Assembly: GCA_020080175.1 (NCBI GenBank)
Contig: JAGHQL010000051.1
Location: 62,001 to 126,000, forward strand
DNA: 64,000 nt
Direction: 5' to 3'
Source of the DNA: Glutinoglossum americanum
Lineage: Eukaryota; Ascomycota; Geoglossomycetes; Geoglossales; Geoglossaceae
The translations under genes were made by a program, and so were the position numbers. Below the pieces are notes generated by a model. The model was not told the DNA's origin. It made no database searches and saw only the letters and a list, made by a program, of their open reading frames with translations. Positions 1 to 11,868 of this stretch are shown in pieces (position 1 is the first letter of the stretch; the number at the start of each line of letters is the position of its first letter).

Positions 1-1898
1 TTTTTTAGAGGGTAAACACGGAAGTGTACCTCTTTTTGGGCCTCCACAGCACTCTCCAAAAAGGTCTCCACTCCGCTCTTGAAGTCTTCTACTTTCTCTC
101 TCTCGAATTTCTCCAGCTCTCCTTTCATCAGTCTTCCCATATCTTCGAACAGCAGCCGCGCCTGATGAACCCTTCTCTCCGCATCACCAACATCCGCACT
201 CAGCTGATTCAGCCGATCCTGCTGCGTTTTCCCCTGTCTCAGTAACTTGTCCTGGTTAGCCTTCCGTTTTGCCAGCTCGCTCTCTGCTGTGTGCCAGGAC
301 TGGAATGCTTTTTGTCGTTGAGAGAATGCTTGTTTAATACTGCCGATCAGCCGAATGTACTCGTCAATAGTAATACCTAGGGTGAGGACATCTTGCTGGG
401 CCTGGCGTTCATAGAGCTCACGAATGCGGAGCTGGAGGTCAGAGAGGCCTTCAAGAGGAGAGGATAGGGAGCTAGAAAGTTCGACGGTAGAGAGAGCATG
501 CAGGGAGGCGGAAAAGTCGCCCGCTGCTTCGGCGAGCTCTTTACGCTGTTTGACCACAGCATCGATAGCTTTAAGGAGTGCCTTGAGTTGATTTTCGAGT
601 GCATCGAGATAAATTTTGCGGTCATGAAACCACTTACAGACGGGTTAGCACATTTAGGACGGGAGGAGGGGCAGGGTACACTGTACATCATCCTGCTCTA
701 TAAATTTACCCGCGGAGCCTACGGAGAAGGCACCACCAATAGAGCTAAACACCCCTTTGCTCTCACTCAGCCCAGGCTCCTTCTTTTCCTTGTGCTTAAC
801 ATCCACGTTAAAGGCCTCACTCTCGAGGAAGAGCTTCAAGTCGCCATCATGTTGTAGAATTGGATGGGCAGCCGTCTTGTTTAGCATTCTTTCTAACGCA
901 GCCCTTCGTGACTCCACGAAGCTAGTGTCGAATCGCCCTACAGCCTGTTTTTCTGGTGGAGGGGGAACAACAACTCCCGGGTTATTATTGTGTAGGGAAT
1001 TGTAGAGCCACAGGAAATCTCGATATCGACGAGTCACTGCGAACTCAGGTTGCTTATATGCTTTCGAGGATGTCTGTGATAGTGTACTCCAGAATGAGCT
1101 CTATCCTAGGGCTAGTAGGAGATACAGAGGCTTACCTTCGTCCTAACATGATACACGATGTGCGAACTCGTCAAGTCTCCGACCTTGTGTGGATCCCCTA
1201 CGGTGATCTCAAACGAAGGATTTGCTGCTTGTTCTATTGAGATACTAGGTTGGAACTGTCGAGGAACTGTGGAGCTACTTGGTGGCGTTACTGGAGGCGG
1301 TACTCTTGGTCTTAGTGATGGTTCCGCGTCATCCTCTAGATCAACAGAATCCATCATGTCCCTCTTTGCCAAGGATTGGGATGTTGGCTGAGCATTTTTG
1401 GTATTTCGATTCAGGGGCTGCTCTTTCTGTGGGGGCACGGGCGGTTGGTCATGCTGTGGAGAGACTGTAATATCGAAGTTATCGCCCAAAGGGCCGAGCG
1501 GCCCAAGGGAATCGTCAACCGGCTCCAGACGAGTAGCATGGGCAATTACCTTTCGAGGTGTTCTCGGACCCCGCGCTGAAGGCGATTTTGGCGTTGAGGA
1601 GGCCGTCAGAGAGGGCTGCAAAGGCTTTGGCTTCGGGCTCGCATCTGTATCACAAGTAAGCTCAATGCTATTGAGAGCACGAAAACTTTGGAACGACCTT
1701 GCGAACTAAACGCATCAGCCTCAGCAGCCTTTGGCAAATTCTGGCTTGAGTGTGATCGTGATGGTACATCTAATCGTTCAAAGTCACACCCTTACATGCA
1801 CATCAGAGGAACGGGATATGATGCATACCGCCCCATGGCGACTGCCCCTCGTCCTCCAAATCTAGATTCGACAATCGTGGTGATATGTCTGAGCTCAT
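1..1898 (-). CDS. vps5: Sorting nexin Vps5 (retromer), C-terminus cut by window edge
   Basis: Vps5 pairs with Vps17 in the membrane-bending half of retromer, which returns cargo from endosomes to the Golgi. Exons read with confidence are 30..632, 687..1073 and 1136..1644 on the minus strand. The 1136..1644 exon holds a Pro/Ser-rich linker and the start of the PX domain. The 687..1073 exon carries the PX core, with RRYRDFLWLY and a PPPPEKQ loop. The 30..632 exon is a long charged helix region typical of the SNX-BAR domain (HDRKIYLDALENQLKALLKA). A likely start is ATG at 1898, opening an acidic N-terminus ending SPWG that resembles Vps5 N-termini. The small exon joining it to 1644 is not resolved: a piece near 1692-1735 fits in frame with the 1644 exon, but not with the phase of the first exon. 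The C-terminal part of the BAR domain lies beyond position 1. Family assignment is firm; the N-terminal model is tentative. Confidence 0.88.
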
Positions 1899-3236
1899 GC
1901 TGATATCGTCTATCTACGGGTTCATGAAGGCGACGGGATTAATCTTCGAAGGATACGTGACGTTGTGCGGCTAATGATTTATCTCGGATAACATCCCGTG
2001 ACATTGAAGATCAAACGGCCGTTGCTCACGAAAAGGGAAAATTGAAAGCGATAAGTTATTTACTCCCACAATACCTACGACTTTCTGTTTTATTTACTCG
2101 AATAATCCAAGAAAAGTTTGCCGGAATGCCACGATAGGTCAACACTACTGGTGTTGTTGGTTGCACCTGTTGGGGAACATTCTATAACCACCTCTGAGGG
2201 TGTTTAGGGGGGGGCTCGTAGGTATACCACCGGAAATAAAGGATAGATTAAAGAAATACCTTTAAAATTTAATCAGGCGAAATTCGAAATTTGTTGTATT
2301 CTAGTAACCTTTTTCTGGTATCCCGAGTAAATAAACCAAAGGCCGCGGTATTCGAGAAAATTTTTCCCAGATTCAAGCTTTGTTTTCGCACGCGAGTGTG
2401 TCGTTTTAGATCCTTGCCACTCTACAGCTAGCCCGCGACCCGCGCCCAGTACCGGGTATCCACATACTCTGACACTCTAATTGATCACCTTGCGGGTCCC
2501 AAGTTCTTAACCATCCACAGCACAGTAACTCTACCAGTCCATTGCTAGAAGATTCGATGGCTTCAACACCCTGGTGCATGCATGGTTCAATCACGTTGAT
2601 GGCCCTTTGGAGGTTTGGCCAATGTGGCTCGATAATGCGGGGGTTGATCCCAATCCCCACCTTCTTGATTTAGACGGGTTCGAGTTTCACATCTTGGATC
2701 TTTTCTAATTGCCGAGTAAGACAAAACCTTACAGATTATGATACTCTGGTTCAGTGCAGCTCAGGGAAGATGCCGTCTGACGAGAAATCAAGTGAACTAG
2801 CGGGATGAAGAGAAGCATCGCAGCGTGCTCTGTTCCGACGGTATCTATCTGCTGGTGATCTATTGGGGGAGGTCGTCTGGTAGGGGAGATATGGACCCTA
2901 CGATATTCATGTGCCAGGATATTGGTGCTGTGCACTGAAAACCGCCGTTCTGCAAGCCAGAATCTTGGCTCTTCTGGCTGCTTTAGTCCGTTAAGCCCCC
3001 GTAGTAGCCGATTTTGTCCCACTTCAGCCGCTAACCTCCCGCCCAACATCACAAATCCCATCTCCCACTCGCACTGAACCTATCTCAATCATCGCTCGTC
3101 CTACAGCTACAGCGCGTTCGACACTGCCATCTGGCTCCGTTCTCAGCTAAGTTCCTTGCAGCTGGCTTGGTTTGCTTAGTCTCTTCAAGCTGGCTCGGAA
3201 CCGGTCTGGGTCGGCCGGGTTTTATGGGTTGTGCTC
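1899..3236. other. Divergent promoter region of vps5 and acrB, with a MITE-like insert
   Basis: No convincing gene. Open frames near 2406-2660 and 2729-3061 on the minus strand have no recognisable protein features. The stretch holds the 5' flanks of vps5 (minus) and acrB (plus) and the inverted-repeat element at about 2090-2340. Confidence 0.6.
2090..2340. mobile_element. MITE-like element with imperfect terminal inverted repeats
   Basis: The left end contains TTTTATTTACTCGAATAA at about 2092. The right end contains CCCGAGTAAATAAACC at about 2321-2336, which is its inverted complement. The similarity continues inward for roughly 35 bp on each side with mismatches. The interior is non-coding and AT-rich, with no transposase. 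The left 75 bp recurs at about 6814. No clear target-site duplication was seen, so family and exact ends are uncertain. A short non-autonomous DNA transposon (MITE) is the best reading. Confidence 0.5.
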
Positions 3237-5778
3237 ATGCCACGAAGTTCCGGTGCTTCAGCAAAGCGACCGGGCGCAAACCAGCACAATACTCGCCATG
3301 AGAATGGACTCGCAGCACCTGGGAAGAGGATCAACTCGAAGCGCTCGAATGGAAATTTAAATTGTCATGCAAATGGAAAATTGCTATACACACCGCCTCT
3401 CTCCCCGGCTACTGGTCGAACGACAGTACCATCATCGTCGGAAAATGGATCAAATAGCTCATTGCCAGATTCGAGGAACCGCCCTAATGGGAAGACGCAT
3501 GTCAATGGAAATGGTCGGAGGTATTCAGATGGATCTTCAGATGGCCTTGCTCCTTACCAACACGGGGTGGATACAGGCTCCGTAGGCGCGGAAGAGCGTC
3601 ACCGCCGCATCGATGTAAATGCCTCTAAGGCGCCTGGAGTGCACGATAGCCATGCGATGTCTCTACCCGCCACGGTCTTGGCATCCGCTCCTCTTGCGGA
3701 TACAATCGCGCTCCTCATAATTCTCTTGCAGATTCCTCCTACCTTTCTCACGATTATCCATGTCCTCTTCGCGACTCTCACATTCGTACCACCTACCGCC
3801 GGATCTTCTCTCTCCTCATTTTCCTCATTTTCCGACTTGCAAGGCTCCAATGGAACCCCCTCGCTGTCTACTGTGATTCTAGCTGATATTGTGATCGGTG
3901 CGTTTTCTGTCCTGCTTTGGCCGACAGCTAGAGAGTACGTGCTTGAACTTGCGCAAGCGGTTATTGCCCTCTCTCTTGGTGGTGGATACACAGGAAAGGG
4001 CGGTAATGGGGGATTCAAGAATGCGGCTGTATGTGCAGGCATCATATTCCTATCTCAGGCCGCACGTAGAGGTTCTCGACAACCGAGCCATGCGTTCGAT
4101 ACGCCACATACACCCTCCGTTCCGTCGCGATCGCTATCGCCACTCCCAGACTTCAACTCACTTAAGACCAGCAGGGGCTGGATCCGAAGTATCATTGCAG
4201 TGCATATTCTGGCCCAAGGCGTTGTCAGAGCAATCAGGCGGTGGATTTCGCGAAGAGAGCAAGGAGGCGCAGGTTCTTCTGCTGGAGCCGATCCAGAAGC
4301 TGCGGCAGGCTCTCAAACGCCATCTGACCATGCTGTTCACGTCGAATCCGCTGCCAATGGACTGAATAATTTTGCTGTCGACGGGCACACTATGTCTTCT
4401 AGCAAGGATGGCGGGGGAAAACCACCAGGTGGAAAGAAGAAGAAAAAACAAGGGAATCACGTCCGTAACCAGCAACCGCTTTGGGCGGCACTTGCGAGCA
4501 CAAAAGTTATTGTTATGAAAGAAATGGAGCAGTCTCTGACTATGGCGGAAGCCGCTGAATCTAAAGCAACGGATATTAACAATCTCGGGAGTGCACCATT
4601 TACTTCTGAGGAAGGCCGCATATGGATCACAAATATTGGACCCACAGAAATCAGCTTTGGGACTAGTTTCTTCTCCACTAGAAAAATTAGTTCAAGCGGT
4701 GTCGAAGTTAGAAATACATACGGCAGCGGACCGCCGGGCGTTGATAAATCAAAGCCTTTTTATGTTCGTGTTAACAGGGCGACCTGGACATCAACGAGGA
4801 TCTACAGCGCTTCTGAGAGAGATACTCATGCTCGACCATCAGATTGGGCAGGGGAGATATTTGGGCTTACGCCAATATCAAGCTACGAGTGCGAGTTCGT
4901 CAGAAGCGAGGATGGGACCGTGGTATATGCTACTAATGTCACCACTCTGGCTGAGCCAACCGCTGAGCCTCGTATGGCCTCCTCCCCTACCTCAAATTTC
5001 ATATGGTAGAACTAACACTCTATCCAATAGTTCCATCTCCGATTGGGCATCAATCTCTCCGGCCGTCCTCTCCCACAACGACTCTAAAGAACTCCATTGC
5101 TGTAGCTGAAACGAAGCTCAGCGATGAAAGGGCACGACTCAAGCGCGCCAGAAAAGACCACAAAAGCCACATCTCGGGTCTGAAGAAGGAGGTAGAGAGC
5201 TACGGCGCACGTCTTGCAAATTCTGGGAGCGGCGATGAGCGGCAACGCCAGCGCGTCCTTCAAATTACTCAGCATATTCGTCAAGCGGAGGAAGCCGCGG
5301 CAGCCATATGCGCAGAGATAGAAGCGTTGGGCGGCATTCCGGAAGAAGATGCGCATGAATGGAAACAACAAAAGAAGTTGTGGGAAGCTGAAAAGCAGCG
5401 CCTAGCAACTGCACATACTGAGGTTGACGAGATGAACGCAAAGCTGGAACGTCAGGTTGCCAGCGTCCAGGCCGAGCTGTCTGCTATTCAGCAAAAGAGC
5501 GAACGCCTCCAAGCTCGCCAGGCCAAACTCAGTGAGCAACATGATCGCATTGCTAATGCCAATGCGAAAGGCCTGGACGAGAAGGAGAGGCAGGCAGCCG
5601 AAAGTGCCGCGAGAGAAGCTGAGCGTACAAAGATTGAGCAACACTATTCCGAGCAGATACTTCACCTTCAGCGTCAAATTCAAGACTACACCTTCCGGAG
5701 CCATCAGGTATGGCAACAGGTGCAGGCACATGAAACTGCCTTATTCCAGCAGAAACAGCAGCGAGCACAGCAACACTC

Positions 5779-5810
<32 letters not shown>

Positions 5811-6241
5811 TGATGGCACAGTCTCCCACAACTTCCGAGGGTAATCTCAGCACGACCATGCCATCTCATTCGAGCCGCTCAGGTTTCGGCGGTCCTTTTG
5901 CCTTCCCCTTTGGCTCGCAGCAATCTCCAGTCTCTAGCAATAACCCGAGTAGCACACTGTCGATTCAACCACCACCCTTATACCGTGAAGGTCGAGGCAG
6001 GTCATCCTCCATGCTCTCCTATATCAGCGGTTTGACGGATTTTTCTGACCCCGACCCTGCGCGCCCGATGCCCGTTGATATGGCTGATGATGTGGAACGA
6101 GAGCGTGAGCGTAGCGAGAGCATTGATAGGATCGAAAGTGTAGTTGCTGGAGTGAAAAGGGAGCTTGTAAACTCTTCCCCGGGTGTCATAGGGGAGCCTA
6201 CACATGCGCGGCATCAATGGGGAGCTCTGGGGCCGAAATGA
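3237..6241 (+). CDS. acrB: AcrB-like ubiquitination network signalling protein
   Basis: AcrB is an Aspergillus protein that acts with the CreB/CreC deubiquitinase and CreD in carbon catabolite repression and in acriflavine resistance. The model is join(3237..4971, 5031..6241), 981 aa. The 59-nt intron has a GT donor, an ACTAAC branch site and keeps phase (GCT GAG CCT C|TT CCA). The start is the ATG that gives MPRSSGASAKRP, the usual AcrB opening. The N-terminus is low-complexity. Hydrophobic segments lie at about residues 150-182 and 208-232, with a weaker one near 265-280, so the protein is probably membrane-anchored. The C-terminal half has a long coiled coil (about 595-800), then a polyglutamine run near residue 827 and a Ser/Pro-rich tail. 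It is divergent from vps5. Family length is about 1000 aa, so it looks complete. Confidence 0.9.
5779..5808 (+). repeat. CAG repeat (polyglutamine) inside acrB
   Basis: About nine to ten uninterrupted CAG codons encode a polyglutamine run just after the acrB coiled coil. This is a candidate length-variable microsatellite. Confidence 0.9.
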
Positions 6242-7334
6242 GGCTAGTGTAAGGTTTTGCCTATCATGGTGTAGGACAGTTAAGATTTTGTCGTGATTGT
6301 GTCGTTGGCTTTGCCCCGTTTCATACCACTCATCTACACAGCGAACCTGTCTAGCGTGTTCCGGCATCTATGGTGTTCTGACTCTGTTATTTGATGGAAT
6401 AAAGAGCGGATGCCTTCGCATATCTACTTAGGTCTAGTGCTAGGTCTCTAGGTCTGGGCCATAGAATATATGTCGGATTCTGCTTCCAACTGCTCCATTG
6501 CGCCCCTCGTAACTGCTGATACATGTAGGCAGAGTAGCCGGGTCTACCCCCCTTCCAAGCCCAGTTACACGGGATGCTACATTCTACGCTCCATCCCCTC
6601 TGCTCCACCACCAAGATACGGACCACAGTGCAATATTAAGACTAGTTAGTAGCGGGGCGGGATGGACTTCTATTGGGCCCTCGCCAAAATAGAGATACAG
6701 TCCATACTCTGAAAGATTATTTTGTCCCGACAGCACCGCTTCTTTCATTGACATATGATGGCGTCTTACACTCAAATTTTCAAGGGACAATTACTTGAAC
6801 ATCCTCAGAATTTTGTTTTATTTACTCGGATAACACAAAAGGTATACCGGAATACCGTAAAAGTCAACACAAAACATTAGTGCTTAGTTGTGCATGCTGG
6901 AGGGGGACCCCATAACTGCAGGCGCGGATGCATCATAGAATATATGCTTGGGAGAGCCCCCTATAGTCACCGGCGTGCTGCCAAGGGCCGCTATTGTATT
7001 ATGGTAGATATGTTTAGACTGGATATAAGAGCCATTGTTGAATCAAAATGCGTATATCCAGGAGGGACTCTCATAACCGTAGCCATGCCACCGGCGGGCA
7101 AAAAACCGGTAAAAAAGAAATGCCCTTGGAAGGCAGTCGGGCAAAAATCTGCCTCAACCAATATTCTTTCGGGTTTTTATTTTCGCCGTGTTGGCCGAGG
7201 CCTGCTGACTCAGCAAAGGCTAAGCGATGACATGCAATCCATATATTGGGGAACTCACACTCAACAGCATTTGAACACTGTAAGACTCAACTGCTCCTTG
7301 GAACATTGCAATCACATAGCTCCTACTCATCCTG
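6242..7334. other. Spacer between acrB and the PHO13-like gene
   Basis: Holds the acrB 3' flank and the promoter of the next gene. The frame 6890-7372 has no recognisable domain, is interrupted in composition and overlaps the next gene's first exon in another frame. The region carries the second copy of the MITE-like left end (about 6814-6890). Confidence 0.6.
6814..6890. mobile_element. Partial second copy of the MITE-like left end
   Basis: TTTTATTTACTCGGATAA is followed by a stretch alignable over about 75 bp with 2092-2165, including CCGGAAT and GTCAACAC in the same order and spacing. No inverted partner was found within about 400 bp downstream, so this copy looks solo or truncated. Confidence 0.45.
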
Positions 7335-8754
7335 ATGATTTCCACTCCCTCAGGAGTCGCGGCTTTGCCTAGAAAGCTCACCGGCAACGGCCCTGAAATA
7401 AAAGAGTTCATAGATAAGTTTGACGTCAGTCCAAGGTCACATTTCATACCATGACCCCAGCGCCTCTTCTCTCCCTTCAGCCTGCCAATCTGCCTGGGCT
7501 CAGGCCCATAGATATGTGCATGTCTGTTAGAATCTACCATTGGAATTGCTGAGATATATTTTATTTTTTTGGCAGACATTTCTCTTCGACTGTGATGGTA
7601 TGTGTTCACCCCACTCCTCGGGACGACTTGCTTAGGGGCTTCTTACGGGGGGTGAAGCGGGCGTGAAGGCGTGCGGAGGCCCGTTTTAATAAAGTGTGTG
7701 TTGAGGTGTAGGCGTACTATGGTCTGGAGACACGCCCCTCGAAGGTGCCCCAGAGGCATTAGATATGCTGCGGAAGAAAGGTATGTATATCAAGGTTCTC
7801 TCTCTTAATGGACCAAATGACTTCCGCGATGGACTGCAATCTACCGCATAGAGCTAGTGAGGCTACTATGCTAACGATGTGTACGCTATGGAGCATAGGA
7901 AAACAAATCGTCTTCGTGACCAACAACTCCACCAAATCCCGCGTGGACTGCAAGAAAAAGTTTGACACCATTGGCATCGCGGCCTCAGTTGTATGTTCCC
8001 TCCCCCTATCCACACTTCCTCCAGACAAGAACCCTTCCCTTTCTAAATTCCCCATTACTAGGATGAAATCTTCGGCTCCGCCTACAGCACGGCAATCTAT
8101 ATCTCACGCATTCTACGTCTCCCTAGAGACGAGAAAGTCTTTGTCCTTGGCGAATCTGGCATTGAAGCCGAGCTCCACTCGGAAGGCGTTTCCTTTATTG
8201 GAGGCACTGACCCGGATCTGCGACGAGATATGCAGCCTTCTGACTACGCCGGGTTAGCATCCGGCGCTGCGCTCGACCCGGCCGTCACCGTTGTACTTGT
8301 CGGCCTGGACTTCCATACCAGTTACATTAAGCTCGCTACTGCATTTTACTACCTACGGCGTCCTGGCGTGCGATTTTTGGCAACGAATGTCGATGCGACG
8401 TTCCCGCATAGCCACGGCCTATTCCCCGGCGCAGGTTCCATCTCTGCGCCGCTAATCACTATGATTCGCTCAGTGAATTTAGAACTGGAACCACTCCCGT
8501 TGGGCAAACCTAGCCAGGCAATGATGGATGCGATCGAAGGAAAGTTCAAGCTGGATAGGAGTAGGACATGTATGGTGGGTGACCGTTTGGATACTGACAT
8601 TAAGTTCGGGATTGAAGGAGGCCTTGGGGGAACGTTGGGTGTACTCACAGGTGTTATGCGGGAGGATGACCTGCTGCAGGCTGGGAAGGAGGGGAGAGAG
8701 AAAGGGCCAAGTGCTTATCTAGAAAAACTGGGGGACCTGATAGCAGGCGCCTAG
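7335..8754 (+). CDS. pho13: PHO13-type HAD phosphatase (4-nitrophenylphosphatase / phosphoglycolate phosphatase)
   Basis: A HAD-superfamily phosphatase of the Pho13/PGP family, which removes toxic side products of glycolysis such as 2-phosphoglycolate. The model is join(7335..7424, 7578..7599, 7712..7780, 7899..7990, 8062..8754), 321 aa. All phases close and the total is a multiple of three. The HAD motifs are split over exons: FLFDCDGVLWSGD (nucleophile Asp about residue 35), FVTNNSTKSR (motif II), LGKPSQAM (motif III Lys about 239) and MVGDRLDTDI (motif IV). The C2-type cap lies between motifs II and III. The start MISTPSG is followed by KEFIDKFD just before motif I, as usual in the family. 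Exon 2 is only 22 nt, so the 5' part is easy to miss. A cytosolic location is likely, as no signal is seen. Confidence 0.9.
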
Positions 8755-9396
8755 AAGACATTTGGAGGATCGACCGCGCACATAGACCACTTAGCAAATA
8801 GATCCATAGACATGTAGCCCAGGGCAGATGGCGTTTGCTCGTGAACTTAGAGAGGCCGAGGCTAAACTTCGCTTGAGGGACACGTTGGTTTAGAGAATGC
8901 GAGACTCCATTTCTCGCGTCCTTTGAGGCAAAAATCTCAATCACATTGAAGAGATTTTACCCTTCAAGTTACTTACTAGCGGCACCAACTATGGAAGCAG
9001 GCAGAAAAACGGACAAAAGGTCTCAAGTGAACAAGCAGCTAACCCCTTAGAAACGAGAAGAGTTCGAATCGCATATGTGAATGAGTCCTCTCTCGCACAT
9101 ATTCGATCCGCCCATTCATCTGCTTGCCCTCGTCACACAGCAGTAAAAAGGAGAACCATTCGAACGAAGAAAATCAAAAGAACCTAAACACCTTCCCCTT
9201 CCCCTACGTAGCTATCGCGTGACGTGATGAGAGAGTCAGAGAAAAGTTATCGCAGTCACGCCCCGTTCTGTAATTTCCCTTTTTTTTTTTCCAAACGAAT
9301 CCGCAGATGCATAAGGCGAATTGGAGGGGACATGCAAATGGCAATAAGTACATAGATAGACAAGAAGCTGGCTAAGAGAAGGCCGCTTAGTCACAG
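8755..9396. other. Convergent 3' region between the PHO13-like gene and ccr4
   Basis: No gene seen. It contains a T tract near 9281-9291 and presumably the 3' untranslated regions of both neighbours. Confidence 0.6.
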
Positions 9397-11868
9397 CTAA
9401 CCCCGGCCACCTTTCCGGTCGCGTTGAGGTCCGAAATCTGGCTCTGGGTGGACTTTCTTCGCCTCCTTTCTCCCTTTGACCGAGAACTCGGCTAGGAGTG
9501 CTAGATGGTCACTCGGGAAATGATAGTTCGGAAACCCAGGGACTCGTTGCAGATATTCCTTGTCCACCTCACCTAGCAAACCCGTTACTTGCAGTGCGTT
9601 TGTCGCATACCAGATGTAATCGATGACTCCCGTGAACCCCGGGGTATAGTTTGTGAAACTCAACTCCCCGACATTTGAATAGGATGACTTTAGGGAGAAA
9701 GGATGCGCCATACCGTCGCGAGTAAAATTACCATAACCGCGATTGGCGAGGTCGGAGTGTGTGTTGGGCAGGGTGCCATGTGCGAGGAGATCGTAGACTC
9801 CAGAGTCAGCAGTAGAATTGAAGTCTCCACATATGATTAAAGGTATTTGTGAGCCGTTCAGATATTGCATGGACGGCGCGGGTTCCGCAGGGGTAGCGTT
9901 TTCAACCTCGCCCTCATCATCATCATTTAGGCCTACGTTTCGATTGAGCGTTTTGTCGGTCACTGCGGGCCACTTGGCGTACTTTTCTGCGAGTTTCGAG
10001 AGCTGCTCCATAAGAATAGCTACCTGTACAAGTTTGACGTCTTTGAAAGCTGGGTCCCAGTATATGTGCGCGTTTACCACGATGATACGAGATCCCGTGA
10101 GGCGATTTTCGAAAAAGGTGACCACAGCAATATTATCTCGAGGCATAACACGATTAAAGATGTCATGCTCACCCTTCATGTCTGGGCGGTTAATGGCAGT
10201 ATTTGCGAAGTCTATGATCTGTTTGTCGAGAATGATGTACCTACAACCACTCTTTAGTATTTAGGACGCGACGATTTGAATAGGGGAAAACATACTTGCT
10301 GCCTTTGTAAAAGGTAGCACATCCATCGACACTCTTTGCTTCCTTCTCGGCCATCGTCCGTGCCCTGGATTTGGGCCAAAACACGCCTTTATAGTCGTTG
10401 TACGCCAGTTCAGATCGGAAATACTCATTGAAGCTATCCATATCTACCTCTTGTAGACAGACAATATCAGCATTTTGCTCTCTAATTTCTTGTAAGATGA
10501 GCTCCTTTCGGTAATTCCACGATAGCGCAAGTGAAGGGGTATATCCGTATTGAGAGTGCGTAGCATATTTGTCACACAGAATATTGTACGTAAGAGCGGA
10601 GAACTTTTCTGGACCAGAAGCATTCGATGCCGTATCATCTAGCACTATCCAGTCCCGCTGAGATGGTGGCAGAGTGACTTGAGCCCAGTTAGATTGCTTA
10701 GTCATAGGCTAAAGAGATGTCCAAACTTCTCACCTGGAGCTTGCTCTCGAAGGTGTGTTATTAAGGCCTTCGTCCCATTCTGCATGATCTCTGACTTCAG
10801 TTCCTCATCCAAGGGATTCCCTTCGATTCCTAGCATCTCCAGCTGATATAGGGAGCCCATCTCATATGGAAGTGTGCGGAGGTTGTTGTCAAAGAGCAAA
10901 AGGTTCTTTAGGCTTGTTAGCATGCCTATCTCCGGTGGCAGCTCGCTGAGTTGATTGCCAGACAAATCGAGATGACTAAGGTTCTTCAATCGTCCAATGT
11001 CCGGTGGTAGTTGTGCTAGCTTGTTGAAGTTCATATAGAGCTTATCCAAGAAAGTATAGTCAAAGAGCGCACTTGACAGAGCCCGGAGCCCCTGACCGCC
11101 AAAATCAAGTGACATCCAGTCCTGCCTTCGGACTTCTGTGTTATTTGAGGCGCGCCCCCGCTCTTCTTTGTCTGATTCCTTCCTCTGGCCGTTGGGCTGG
11201 CTTGGCGTGACACCCTTATTTACGTGCGCATTCGTCCGAGCATAGTGGTGAGGCGAATTGGCCTGTCTCGACTCTGCTGCTAGCTGGAGCTGCTGTGCCC
11301 AGTGCTCGCTCATCTGTTTGCCTAGTCCAGCGTGCCCACTGCCTGGCGTTCCATTTTGAAGGTGACTAGGTGTGAAGTGCGGTGTCGTACTAGAGAGGCC
11401 TCCGGAATATGTGTGATTATGTCCCATTCCGCTAGAACCAGGTGTTCCAGTATGTCCGCTATGATCCTGTTGGTGATGGAGCTGCTGGCCCTGCTGCTGT
11501 TGCTGTTGTTGTTGTTGTTGTTGCTGCTGCTGAACCTGCTGTTGCTGCTGCTGTTGCTGTTGGAATTTTTGAGCAAGATTCATGTGCATCGGATAGCGCT
11601 GACTTGTTGGGCCGCCGTTTATCATTACGTGTTGCCCTGGTTGGTGACCTTGATTAAACATTCCGTACGGATTATGGGCTGGGGACTGGGGACCAGGGGA
11701 ATGAGAAGGAGAAGGTGTATCTGTGGGGAAAACTACTCGCCCAGGGTTGACGGGCGAGCCGCCACTACGGCCGATATGAGTACGTGTCGGTTGGTGATGG
11801 GATTGTTGGTGCTGTGGGATAAAATACCGTCCAGCCGTCTGCTGGAACTGGTAGGAACCATCTGCCAT
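9397..11868 (-). CDS. ccr4: Ccr4, catalytic deadenylase of the CCR4-NOT complex
   Basis: Ccr4 shortens mRNA poly(A) tails within CCR4-NOT; the name comes from carbon catabolite repression in yeast. The model is complement(join(9397..10240, 10296..10677, 10734..11868)), 786 aa, with all phases consistent. The ATG gives MADGSYQFQQTAGRYF. The N-terminus is Pro/Gln/His-rich with long glutamine runs (about residues 105-135). Leucine-rich repeats follow (about 255-345, LSHLDLSGNQLSELPPEIG), which bind Caf1. The C-terminal exonuclease-endonuclease-phosphatase domain has LTYNILCDKYA, CLQEVDM (metal Glu), ICGDFNSTADS and the final FPSDHLALLAEF (catalytic Asp-His). The intron at 10241-10295 restores GSK-YIILDKQ, and the one at 10678-10733 joins EQAP to VTLPPSQRDW. 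The gene looks intact. Confidence 0.95.
11480..11565 (-). repeat. Polyglutamine-coding CAG/CAA tracts in ccr4
   Basis: Mixed CAA and CAG codons in two glutamine runs separated by one valine. The antisense frame reads as long leucine or valine runs, which explains the large spurious plus-strand frames here. Confidence 0.9.

Noticed and set aside
2729-3061. 110-codon minus-strand frame upstream of acrB
   Set aside because: No domain; lies in the acrB 5' flank, with no sign of conservation visible.
6890-7372. 160-codon plus-strand frame and three vaguely similar GGAGGGGGACCCCATAAC-like segments (6899, 6949, 7060)
   Set aside because: No protein family, overlaps the first exon of the PHO13-like gene in another frame, and the repeats are too diverged to call.
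9050-9090. GAGTTCGAATCGC resembling a tRNA B box
   Set aside because: No matching A box at the right distance and no cloverleaf could be drawn; the same holds for other GTTCGAA matches in the window.
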